NCBI GenBank assembly: GCA_963663615.1
Contig: OY760517.1
Span: 806,001 to 870,000, forward strand
DNA from: G963663615 sp963663615
GTDB lineage: Bacteria > Bacteroidota > Ignavibacteria > Ignavibacteriales > Melioribacteraceae
Direction: 5' to 3'
DNA length: 64,000 bases
The notes beneath the pieces are model-generated. The model made no database searches and was not told where the DNA came from. It saw only the letters and a list, made by a program, of their open reading frames with translations. The position numbers and the translations under genes are program-made. Shown piece after piece: positions 36,493 to 45,507 of the stretch. Numbering within the stretch: the stretch's first letter is position 1; each line of letters starts with the position of its first letter.

Positions 36493-38688
36493 ATGAAAAG
36501 AAGCCTTTCAATTTTTATCGTACTAATTTTCACCGTACTGGTAAATGCACAAAGTCTCAATTTGGTATATAACGAAAACTTTTCGGATAACACTAATGGT
36601 TGGTCGGATAATAAATCCACAGAAAAGTATAGCACACGTATAGTAGGCGGTTCATATTATTTTGAGCACAAACGTACAGATGGTGCATGGACTTCATGGA
36701 ACAGAAAGTTTATTGATACCGAGGGTGATTTTACCATAGAAGCCAAAATTAAAAAGGTAAGTGGTATTTTGAATAATGGTTACGGTATTATTTTTGGCAG
36801 AAAAGACAGCGATAACCAATACCAGTTTGAAATATCAGGTAATGGTAGTTACCGCTATGACAGGGAAGTTGATGGCAAGGTAACTGCTGTTAAAGGTTGG
36901 ACAAAAAGTAGCTACATTAATAAGGGTAACGGTGTTTATAATACTCTTACTTTAAAAAAAATTGATAAGAAAGTTAAGTTCTATATTAATAATGGCTGGG
37001 TATATACTGATAACTTTGACAGGTTTCTTGGAAACATTTTTGGATTTATTATTAACAAGAACCAGAAGATTGCAGTTGATTACCTTAAAATCTACTCTGA
37101 ATATGAATCAGAATCTGTTGTGTTTTTTGATGATTTTAAGAATAATGATAAAAACTGGATTGATGACGATAATAACTCAGATCGTAAATTAGATATAAAG
37201 GATGGGTTTTATTATTTCGCTCATAAAAGTGACCAGGATTTCTGGACTATTCACAGAAGTGTAACTATTGATGATTCAAAGGATTTTAAAATTGAAGCGT
37301 TAATAAAAAAAGTGAGTGGAATACAGAATAATGGTTATGGGGTTTTGTTTGGACGAAAAGATAATGATAACATGTTTGATTTCCGATTAAGTGGTGATGG
37401 GCATTACAGAATAAATGAGCATAAAAATGGTGATTATGTTAAACATTCATCTTGGGTAAAATCCGATGCTGTTAATAAAGGTAATGGTGCTACAAACCAG
37501 CTCTCTATAATTAAAAAAGGTAACAAGTTAAAGTTTTTTGTTAATGGTCGGGATGTATATACTACACAGTATAAGGGATTTCCGGGTGACCGTATTGGGT
37601 TTAAGATTAACCAAAATCAGGAAATAGCTGCTGATTACTTGCGTGTAACTTATCTGAAAACAGAAACTTACAATTTTGCTCCATCCATTACTATTGAGGC
37701 TCCTGTTCTTTACAGTAACAGTGCAACAACTTACGATAATAGTATTTTGATTGAAGGCTCGGCAAGTGATAGTGATGGAATTAATGCTATCTATATTAAC
37801 GGAAATTTTGTAAAGTCAACAAACGGAAGGTTTTCAAAATCTATTTCTCTAAATTCAGGAAGTAACAATATTACCGTTAGGGCTTATGATAATAAAAACA
37901 AAAGCACTGCAAAATCATTTACTGTAACTAAAAAAGCACAAGAATATGTAGCTAATAACAGTTACAATAATGTAAAGAAAACAAGTAATAACACAGTATA
38001 TAAAACAAAAGAAAAAAGAGTTGCCCTCGTAGTAGGCAATACAAATTACAAGGGACAGGCAAAACTAGGTCCCAATCCCATTAACGATGCTAACGATATG
38101 GCAGCAACTTTACAATCGTTAGGTTTTCAGGTTATTAAAAAGATTGATGCTAACTTAACTACATTAAATAATGCTATTCGTGAGTTTGGCAGGAAAAACA
38201 AAGATGCTGATGTAGCACTATTCTTTTTTGCCGGACATGGAATGCAGGTTGATCGTTTTAATTATATTGTTCCGGTAGATATTAACATGCGCGATAAAAA
38301 TGATGTTGATTTTGAATGCGTTAGTGTAAAAAAAGTACAAAAAATTATGGAAACCAGTAATTCTGACAGGCTTAACATTGTTATACTGGATGCTTGTCGT
38401 AATAACCCATTCCGTTCATGGCAGAGAGGCGGTGATGACGGTCTGGCTGGAATGTCACCACCGAGTGGTACGTTAATTGCTTTTGCTACTTCACCCGGTG
38501 CAACTGCTTCAAATGGTAAGGGACGAAATGGACTATATACCGGTGAACTTGTTAAGCAGCTTAAAAAGCCGCAGCGTATTGAGGATGTGTTTATTAATAC
38601 GCGTATCAGTGTTGAGGAAAAATCAGGAGGCAGACAAAGTCCATGGGAGCTTGCCCGCTTGCGAGGAAAATACTGGTTACGCAAATAA
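36493..38688 (+). CDS. Secreted caspase-like (C14) peptidase with duplicated N-terminal domains
   Basis: 731 residues with a signal peptide (MKRSLSIFIVLIFTVLVNAQ). Two similar ~190-residue repeats (about 25-205 and 212-395) each hold KKVSGI.NNGYG(I/V).FGRKD and a fold like LamG/DUF1080 sandwich domains. An Ig-like block (about 400-485) and a Lys/Asn-rich linker follow. The C-terminal C14 domain (about 512-731) has the His in FFAGHGMQ (H582) and the Cys in ILDACRNNPF (C635), so the dyad is intact. Bacterial orthocaspases cut after basic residues; the target here is unknown. Confidence 0.9.
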   Translation: MKRSLSIFIVLIFTVLVNAQSLNLVYNENFSDNTNGWSDNKSTEKYSTRIVGGSYYFEHKRTDGAWTSWNRKFIDTEGDFTIEAKIKKVSGILNNGYGIIFGRKDSDNQYQFEISGNGSYRYDREVDGKVTAVKGWTKSSYINKGNGVYNTLTLKKIDKKVKFYINNGWVYTDNFDRFLGNIFGFIINKNQKIAVDYLKIYSEYESESVVFFDDFKNNDKNWIDDDNNSDRKLDIKDGFYYFAHKSDQDFWTIHRSVTIDDSKDFKIEALIKKVSGIQNNGYGVLFGRKDNDNMFDFRLSGDGHYRINEHKNGDYVKHSSWVKSDAVNKGNGATNQLSIIKKGNKLKFFVNGRDVYTTQYKGFPGDRIGFKINQNQEIAADYLRVTYLKTETYNFAPSITIEAPVLYSNSATTYDNSILIEGSASDSDGINAIYINGNFVKSTNGRFSKSISLNSGSNNITVRAYDNKNKSTAKSFTVTKKAQEYVANNSYNNVKKTSNNTVYKTKEKRVALVVGNTNYKGQAKLGPNPINDANDMAATLQSLGFQVIKKIDANLTTLNNAIREFGRKNKDADVALFFFAGHGMQVDRFNYIVPVDINMRDKNDVDFECVSVKKVQKIMETSNSDRLNIVILDACRNNPFRSWQRGGDDGLAGMSPPSGTLIAFATSPGATASNGKGRNGLYTGELVKQLKKPQRIEDVFINTRISVEEKSGGRQSPWELARLRGKYWLRK

Positions 38689-38760
38689 ATTTCTCTGAAT
38701 TCTTGCGTATTCATATAAATATTGTTATATCTTTAACCTTAATAATTAAGGGTTATTGAT

Positions 38761-39429
38761 ATGCCTAAAGAAAGTAAAAAACAATTGCGTGAGAGGGCAC
38801 AGGCAATTATTAGGACACTTAACGAAATTTATCCTAAAGTTGAGCCGGCACTGGTTTATACAACCCCTTTTGAGCTTTTAATTGCAACCATACTCTCTGC
38901 ACAGTGTACCGATGAAAGAGTTAATATTATTACAAAAGACCTGTTCCAGAAGTATAGAACACCTGAAGACTACATTGCTGTTGAAAGTGAAGAGCTGGAG
39001 CAGGATATTTTTTCAGCAGGTTTTTACCGACAGAAAACAAAAAGTATTAAAAATTGTTGCCTGGCATTAAAAGAAAAACACAATGGCGAGGTTCCTTCAG
39101 ATTTTAATGCTCTGGTTAAATTACCGGGGGTAGGCAGAAAAACAGCTTCGGTTGTTGCTGGTAATGCATTTGGCATTCCGGCGATAGCGGTTGATACTCA
39201 TGTTAAAAGACTCTCGAACCTTATGGGGTTTGTTTCTACAAAAAATCCTGAGAAAATTGAGGAGGAACTTAAAACACTAATTGAACCGGAATGGTGGGTC
39301 GCATCATCTCATTTGTTGGCATCGCATGGCAGGAATGTTTGTTTTGCCAGAAAACCACGATGTAACGAGTGTGCTATTGCTGATTTATGTCCTTCTTTTA
39401 ATCCGGGTACTGAAAAAAGCAAGAGGTAG
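38761..39429 (+). CDS. nth: Endonuclease III
   Basis: 222 residues. It is a base-excision-repair glycosylase/lyase for oxidised pyrimidines. The helix-hairpin-helix LPGVGRKTASVVAGNAFGIPAIAVDTHVKRLSNL holds the catalytic Lys and Asp. The C-terminal iron-sulfur cluster motif C-x6-C-x2-C-x5-C is complete (CFARKPRCNECAIADLC). The next gene begins after 2 bases. Confidence 0.97.
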   Translation: MPKESKKQLRERAQAIIRTLNEIYPKVEPALVYTTPFELLIATILSAQCTDERVNIITKDLFQKYRTPEDYIAVESEELEQDIFSAGFYRQKTKSIKNCCLALKEKHNGEVPSDFNALVKLPGVGRKTASVVAGNAFGIPAIAVDTHVKRLSNLMGFVSTKNPEKIEEELKTLIEPEWWVASSHLLASHGRNVCFARKPRCNECAIADLCPSFNPGTEKSKR

Positions 39430-39431
39430 TT

Positions 39432-40001
39432 ATGGGTTTAGATAAAATGCGTAACAGGGAATATTCTCTTTCTGTTTTAATGCAATATACCAAAAGTGAA
39501 AGTTTGCTGAAACACGCATATGCCGTTGAAGCATGCGTTAGAGAGTATGCTGAAAAATTTGGCGAGGATGTAGATTACTGGAGTAATGTTGCACTGCTTC
39601 ACGATTTCGATTACGAAAATTTTCCTGGTGCTGATGAACACCCGTACAAGGGAAATGAAATATTGGAAAAACTGGGTTATGACGAGGAGTTTAGGTCTGC
39701 AATAATGAGTCATGCAGATTATACTGGTGTACCGAGAGATACGTTATTAAAGAAAGTATTGTTTGCTTGTGATGAACTTGCAGGATTTATAACAGCAGTA
39801 GCTTATGTAAAACCTGGCAAAACAGTAGATGAAGTTGAGGTTAAGTCTGTTAGGAAAAAAATGAAGGATAAGGGATTTGCTCGTGCTGTAAGCAGGGAAG
39901 ATATAAGAAAAGGAGCAGAAGAGTTAGGGATTCCGCTTGAAGAGCATATTGAATTTTGCATATTGGCTCTTAGAAAACATAAAGAAATTATGGGACTATA
40001 A
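39432..40001 (+). CDS. HD-domain phosphohydrolase-like protein
   Basis: 189 residues. LLKHAYAVEACVREYAEKFGEDVDYWSNVALLHDFDYENFP holds the His and His-Asp metal ligands of HD domains, with a later HADYTG. It starts 2 bases after nth, so it is probably co-transcribed with it. The substrate (a nucleotide or other phosphate ester) is unknown. Confidence 0.85.
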   Translation: MGLDKMRNREYSLSVLMQYTKSESLLKHAYAVEACVREYAEKFGEDVDYWSNVALLHDFDYENFPGADEHPYKGNEILEKLGYDEEFRSAIMSHADYTGVPRDTLLKKVLFACDELAGFITAVAYVKPGKTVDEVEVKSVRKKMKDKGFARAVSREDIRKGAEELGIPLEEHIEFCILALRKHKEIMGL

Positions 40002-40060
40002 TTTGCCTTTATTCTTATAAGTAATTCTGTTATTATTGTTTAAGTGTATTTACACGGGTA

Positions 40061-40097
40061 TGTCAAAAATGGGGGAATAAAATATTCCCACTTGACA
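40061..40097. repeat. Intergenic long imperfect hairpin
   Basis: TGTCAA/TTGACA arms (40061-40066 and 40092-40097) enclose a GGGAATA/TATTCCC inner stem with a 3-base loop. It lies in the 232-base gap between the HD gene and porU. Without a T run it is not a clear terminator. Confidence 0.5.
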
Positions 40098-40233
40098 CTA
40101 ATAGCATAACATATTAAATTGGTTAAAAAAATTGGAGAATTAATATATAGAGAATTTTGCTACCGTATTTAGATTAGTTATTTTAGCATTTTTGAACTGA
40201 ATAAATAAGCATTTAAATTTGCCAGGAGACACG

Positions 40234-43200
40234 GTGAGAAGCAAATTCCTATTGTTAATTATACTTGCAGTATATTCTGCGTTATTCGCAAGCTCAGATG
40301 TAAAAGTAATCTCTTCATCAACATCATCGTTGATTTTTGATTATTATCCCGAATATTCATCTATAGATGAAGTCTCCCTTAATAATTCCACATATCTTAA
40401 TATTACACTTAAAAACGGTTTCTCTGCATATTCAGATGAATATGGTAAACCTAATGTGCCATTAAGAGAAATTATGATTGGTGTGCCTTCCGAAAATGGT
40501 TATACAATTCAGATACTTGATACCGAATACTCGGTTAAAAAAGGAAAACTTGTTCCGGTTAAGGATATCTATGCCACCAATAGCAATCCTCTGCAAAATG
40601 ATGAAATATACAATTCCGAAATAGTTGATCAGCTTGTACTTAGTGGTGATGCCGGATATTTCAGGGATCAGCTTGTTAGCCCTGTAAATATTTACCCTGT
40701 GCAGTTTAATCAATCAAAAAATGAGATTAAATTATATAAAAGAATCAGGGTAAAAGTTAATTTTAATGCCAGAGCTTCGGAGTATAGCAAGATCAATGAT
40801 GATCTTGTTAATAGCATGATAATAAATTATAATGCTGCCAAAAACTGGGGTAAGAGAAAAACTAACCAGATTGGTAAGGTAAGTAGCACCTCAACACTAT
40901 CTAATGGTACGTGGTACAGGTTTGAAGCACCGGATGAAGGAATGTACAGAATTTCCAGAGATAAACTTTCCGAGTTGGGTATTGATGCCGGAAATATTGA
41001 TCCAAGAACTATTAAAATTTATAATAACGGTGGCTATCAGATGTCTGAGGCTGTATCTAATAGTAACCCTGATGACCTTGTTGAGGTTGCTATCAAAGTT
41101 GTTGGTGAAAATGATGGCAGTTTCGATTCTGATGATTATATACTTTTTTACGGAAGAGGAGTTGACTTTTTTGAACTGGATGAAGAAGGTAACGTTGTTC
41201 GTAACAGACACCAGTATGATGTTGATAACTGGTACTGGATAACATCCGGTGGTTCGCAAGGTAAAAGAGCTGTTAACCAGGCTTCACTAAATACAACCGA
41301 TTATGAAGTGCAGAATTCTACTGAAGCTTATGTATTCCATGAAGAGAATTTGCTTAATATACATAAATCAGGTAGATTATTTGTTGCCGATGAATATACA
41401 ACCACCGAACCAACGCATACCTATGTTACTTCATTACCAAATATAGTTGGTGGTACTCAGGTTAATTATATTGTAAGTTTCGTTAACCATTCAAGACATA
41501 ATATCCCGTTTTCTGTGCAGGAATCTGGTTCAACATTGTTGAGCACCAATAGCCGCGGAAATACATCTTCTTATGGTGAGGGGAGAGTTAATGAATATCA
41601 ACTAACTTACAATGGTAACATTTCTGATGGAAGCAGTGTCCTGAAGTTTTCATTCAACACACCAAGTGCCGAATATAACGGTTTTATGGATTTCTTTGAG
41701 ATAAACTATACTTCCCGCCTTGAGCCGGTTGATGACGTGTTAGTTTTTTATTCGGAGTTTTCTGCTGTAAATACCAAGTTTGAATTGAGTGGGTACTCCA
41801 ATACTGATATAAAAGTTTATAATATTACAGATTATAGTAGTATTTCGGAAGTAACCGGTGTTAATAAGAGTGGTGGTGAAGCCGAATTCATTGCTCCCGG
41901 TTTAACAACAAAGAGACAGAAATATATAGCTGTTTGTGCCAACAAGTTTAAGTCAATCAAAAATATTGAACAGATTTCAAATTCTGCTGTTAAAGCTGAA
42001 ACCCAGGGAGCAAGCTATGTAATTATCACTCATAAAAAGTTTGGTGAACAGGCTGAGCGTCTTGCAAATTATCGTGAAACTCAGGCAAAGAATCCAATTG
42101 ATGCAAAAGTTATTTACGTTGATGAAATTTTTAATGAGTACAGTTCCGGTATGGTTGATGTTACCGCAATTCGCGATTTTTTAATGGAAGCATATAATAC
42201 ATGGAGTGTTACTCCAAAATATGTGTTGTTCTTTGGTGATGGCAACTATGATGTATTTAATGTAGAAAGCTATAATGAAAACTATATCCCAACTTTCGAA
42301 ACAGAGGAATCGCTTAATGAGGTTTACTCTTATTCAACTGATGACTATTATTGCAGGATATCGGGTAGCGATAAATATATAGATATAGCACATGGACGTT
42401 TACCTGTAAACTCGATTGATGATGCTGAAATAATAGTTGATAAAATTATTAAATATGAAAGCGGTGACAACCAGGGCTTGTGGCGTACCAAAATTGCAAT
42501 GGTAACTGATGATCATCTTCAGGAACGTGAAATTGATGAAGGGGATTATCACAATCGCCAGTCGGAAACACTTGCAACAACGTACATACCGGGATTTTTT
42601 AACCTTGAGAAAATATACCTTGCAGGCTACCCTACCGTATATGTTGGTGCCGGTAGAAGAAAGCCGGATGTTAACAGAGCTATTGTTGACGCTATTAATA
42701 ACGGCGTTTTAATGATGAGTTTTATTGGGCATGGTAATCCTAAAACATGGACTCATGAATATGTTTTTGAGAAAGCAACCACAATTCCTCAGCTTGATAA
42801 TGAACATTTCTTTTTCCTTACGGCTGCAACCTGCGATTTTGGTCGTTTTGATGATCCGTCGCAGCTTAGTTCCAATGAAGAGATGCTTTTCCTAAACAAT
42901 AAAGGGTCGATTGGTAGTATTGCTGCTACAAGGTCGGTTTTTGCAGGACTAAATGCCCAGTATATATACGTTTTTTATTCCCAATTGCTTCAGGAAAGAG
43001 ACGAAGAAAATAAACCGCCTCGCCTGGGTACGGCTTATCTTAATTCCAAAATGGGACAGTATATTGGTTCGGATAGTAACAGTGAGAAATTTCATCTTTT
43101 TGCTGATCCGGCAATGGTGTTAAATGAGCCATCTCAACCTGCACATGTTGCAAAGGTTAATGGAGTTGAGGTAGATTCCACACAGGCACAATTACAGGCT

Positions 43201-44199
43201 TTGCAAACTGTAAATATTGAAGGTGAAGTTGATAATTTTAGTGGTGAGCAGGATAGTGATTTCAACGGTGAAGCCATTATTAGTGTTTTTGACTCTAAAA
43301 AGATAATCCATTATTCCGATCTTGGTGATTTGGATATTGAAATGCCGGGCGGTGTAATATTTCGTGGCAGATCAACTGTTGTTAATGGCAAATATACATC
43401 ATCTTTTACAGTACCAAAAGATATAAGTTACGATGTGGAAAACGGTAAAATTGTTTCTTACGTTTATGATGATAATAATGACGGTATAGGCTTTACAAAC
43501 AATGTAGTTTTTAGTGGTGCCGATTCAACTGTTCAAAATGATGGTGCGGGTCCCACCATAGAAATTACTTATGATAATTCGGGCAGTACTAACGCATATT
43601 TGGTAAATCCGAACTTTACGCTAAGAGTTAATCTTTCCGATGAAACCGGACTAAATACCACCGGTGCAGGAATTGGACATAAGCTCGAAGCTATTATAAA
43701 TGATGATTATACAAACGCAATCGATTTAACCAACTATTTTATTGGCGATTTGAACGCTGCTGGTAAATCGGGTGCGGTAGAATATAAATTTTCTTCGATG
43801 GACCCGGGTGAATATAAAATACAAATTAAAGCCTGGGATGTATTTAATAATTTCTCAACCGAAGAATCCTATTTTTCAGTGATTGATGGTAACGGGCTTG
43901 TACTTAAAGATGTTGCCAACTATCCTAATCCGTTTGCCGGTGATACCTGGTTTACATTTCAGCACAATTATACAGACCCGCTGAATGTAAAAGTAAAGGT
44001 ATATACCGTTGCGGGTAGAAAAATTAAGGAGTTTGAGGAGTTTGGCATTACCGATAAATTTGTGAAGATTTATTGGGACGGTCGTGATGCAGACGGGGAT
44101 GTACTTGCCAATGGTACTTATCTTTACAAGCTGATTGTTAAAACCGTTACGGGAGATGTGACGGAGAATTATCTTGGAAAATTGGCAATAATCAGGTAA
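40234..44199 (+). CDS. porU: Type IX secretion sortase PorU (C25 gingipain-like)
   Basis: About 1321 residues from the GTG at 40234, which has AGGAG 5 bases upstream (40224-40228) and gives the signal peptide VRSKFLLLIILAVYSALFAS; an upstream TTG lies inside a poor context. The C25 peptidase domain is in the middle, with SFIGHGNPKTWTHE (His833) and LTAATCDFGRFDDPSQ (Cys867) as the catalytic pair. The C-terminus (NYPNPFAGDTWFTFQHN ... LANGTYLYKLIV) is a sorting-like domain, as PorU itself has in Porphyromonas. PorU removes sorting domains and attaches cargo at the cell surface. porV follows after 45 bases. Confidence 0.93.
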   Translation: MRSKFLLLIILAVYSALFASSDVKVISSSTSSLIFDYYPEYSSIDEVSLNNSTYLNITLKNGFSAYSDEYGKPNVPLREIMIGVPSENGYTIQILDTEYSVKKGKLVPVKDIYATNSNPLQNDEIYNSEIVDQLVLSGDAGYFRDQLVSPVNIYPVQFNQSKNEIKLYKRIRVKVNFNARASEYSKINDDLVNSMIINYNAAKNWGKRKTNQIGKVSSTSTLSNGTWYRFEAPDEGMYRISRDKLSELGIDAGNIDPRTIKIYNNGGYQMSEAVSNSNPDDLVEVAIKVVGENDGSFDSDDYILFYGRGVDFFELDEEGNVVRNRHQYDVDNWYWITSGGSQGKRAVNQASLNTTDYEVQNSTEAYVFHEENLLNIHKSGRLFVADEYTTTEPTHTYVTSLPNIVGGTQVNYIVSFVNHSRHNIPFSVQESGSTLLSTNSRGNTSSYGEGRVNEYQLTYNGNISDGSSVLKFSFNTPSAEYNGFMDFFEINYTSRLEPVDDVLVFYSEFSAVNTKFELSGYSNTDIKVYNITDYSSISEVTGVNKSGGEAEFIAPGLTTKRQKYIAVCANKFKSIKNIEQISNSAVKAETQGASYVIITHKKFGEQAERLANYRETQAKNPIDAKVIYVDEIFNEYSSGMVDVTAIRDFLMEAYNTWSVTPKYVLFFGDGNYDVFNVESYNENYIPTFETEESLNEVYSYSTDDYYCRISGSDKYIDIAHGRLPVNSIDDAEIIVDKIIKYESGDNQGLWRTKIAMVTDDHLQEREIDEGDYHNRQSETLATTYIPGFFNLEKIYLAGYPTVYVGAGRRKPDVNRAIVDAINNGVLMMSFIGHGNPKTWTHEYVFEKATTIPQLDNEHFFFLTAATCDFGRFDDPSQLSSNEEMLFLNNKGSIGSIAATRSVFAGLNAQYIYVFYSQLLQERDEENKPPRLGTAYLNSKMGQYIGSDSNSEKFHLFADPAMVLNEPSQPAHVAKVNGVEVDSTQAQLQALQTVNIEGEVDNFSGEQDSDFNGEAIISVFDSKKIIHYSDLGDLDIEMPGGVIFRGRSTVVNGKYTSSFTVPKDISYDVENGKIVSYVYDDNNDGIGFTNNVVFSGADSTVQNDGAGPTIEITYDNSGSTNAYLVNPNFTLRVNLSDETGLNTTGAGIGHKLEAIINDDYTNAIDLTNYFIGDLNAAGKSGAVEYKFSSMDPGEYKIQIKAWDVFNNFSTEESYFSVIDGNGLVLKDVANYPNPFAGDTWFTFQHNYTDPLNVKVKVYTVAGRKIKEFEEFGITDKFVKIYWDGRDADGDVLANGTYLYKLIVKTVTGDVTENYLGKLAIIR

Positions 44200-44244
44200 T
44201 TTAGCTTTTTCAAAAAAAACTTACACGATGGAGGAAAAATCAAG

Positions 44245-45498
44245 ATGAAGCGTATTGTTATGCTTTTGTTAGTATGCGGATCTTTTGTTGGATTAACAAA
44301 TAGAGTTGTTGCTCAGGGTGAAGCTGCTGTTGCTTTCTTATTACTTGCACCGGACTCAAGAGCTGGTGGTATGGGTGAAGCTGGTGCTGCACTTGCTGAT
44401 AACTCATCAGCGGTTTTCTGGAACCCTGCCGGTATCGCATTTCTGGATGGTGTTGAAGTTAGTGTTACTCATTCTAACTGGTTGCCACAGTTTAATTTGG
44501 ACCTTTTTTACGACTACCTTACAATGAGATATTACATGCCGGAAATTGGTGGTAGTATTACTGGTAGTATTACTTATATGAACTATGGTGAGTTTGTAAG
44601 AACTAACGCCGATAGTCCTGAAGCTGTTGGTACTTTCCGCTCGTTTGACGTTGCTGCTACTGTTGGTTATGCAACAAAAGTTACAAACGATATTGGTCTT
44701 GGATTTAACTTCCGTATTATACACTCACAGCTTGCTGATCAGCCTACTGGTCAGGAACAGGGTGAAGGTGTTGCTACATCAGTATCTTTTGATGCTGCTT
44801 TTATGTGGAGACCTGAACACTTTGTGTTACCTTACTTTGCGTATCCAACTAGCTGGGATTTTTTGGATTGGGAAGTTGAGGCATTTGATTTAAGTAAAAG
44901 GTTTAGTCTTGGTGTTAACTTAAGTAACCTTGGTCCCAAGATTTATTATATAGACAAGGCACAGGCAGACCCTATTCCAACCAACTTCCGTTTGGGTCTT
45001 GGATTCCTGCTTTATCAGGATCAGTTTAATTCACTTACTTTTACTGCTGATTTTTCAAAACTACTCGTTGAAAAAGGTGCTGCTAACTACAATGCACTCG
45101 CTGAAACAGATGATGATGAAGAAATTCAGACAGTTGGAGATAAAGCTGAATTTTATGAAGCCGTTTTTACAGCCTGGGGGGATGATCCTTTTGATGAAGA
45201 ATTAAGAGATATTGTTACTTCTATGGGTTTTGAATACTGGTACGGTGTTCCAAAAGACTTTATGTTTGCACTTCGTGGTGGGTATTTCTACGAAGACCCA
45301 AGTTTTGGTAACAGAAAGTTTGTTACTTTTGGTGCCGGTCTTAGATATGATATGTATGGTTTTGATTTCAGTTATATTAACACTGACGTTTTTGAAGGCG
45401 GCGAAAATCATCCGCTATCAGGTACATTAAGATTTACGCTTTCTATGGGATGGGGTAGCTCATCCAGCTTTTCAAGAGGATTTCCACGCGGTAACTAA
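44245..45498 (+). CDS. porV: Type IX secretion outer-membrane shuttle protein PorV
   Basis: 417 residues with a signal peptide (MKRIVMLLLVCGSFVGLTNRVVAQ, GGAGG upstream). The start of the mature protein, AVAFLLLAPDSRAGGMGEAGAALADNSSAVFWNPAGIAFLDG, is the FadL-like PorV/PorQ signature. Predicted 14-strand barrel pattern with aromatic strands and a C-terminal FTLSMGWG. PorV collects T9SS cargo and carries it to PorU, so the pair is expected next to each other. PorQ is the main alternative, but the length and the neighbouring porU favour PorV. Confidence 0.9.
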   Translation: MKRIVMLLLVCGSFVGLTNRVVAQGEAAVAFLLLAPDSRAGGMGEAGAALADNSSAVFWNPAGIAFLDGVEVSVTHSNWLPQFNLDLFYDYLTMRYYMPEIGGSITGSITYMNYGEFVRTNADSPEAVGTFRSFDVAATVGYATKVTNDIGLGFNFRIIHSQLADQPTGQEQGEGVATSVSFDAAFMWRPEHFVLPYFAYPTSWDFLDWEVEAFDLSKRFSLGVNLSNLGPKIYYIDKAQADPIPTNFRLGLGFLLYQDQFNSLTFTADFSKLLVEKGAANYNALAETDDDEEIQTVGDKAEFYEAVFTAWGDDPFDEELRDIVTSMGFEYWYGVPKDFMFALRGGYFYEDPSFGNRKFVTFGAGLRYDMYGFDFSYINTDVFEGGENHPLSGTLRFTLSMGWGSSSSFSRGFPRGN

Positions 45499-45507
45499 TA
45501 GAGATTT

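Noticed and set aside
40214..40221. TAAATTTG as a porU promoter
   Set aside because: It is only about 12 bases before the start codon, so the ribosome-binding site AGGAG would lie at or before the transcript start.
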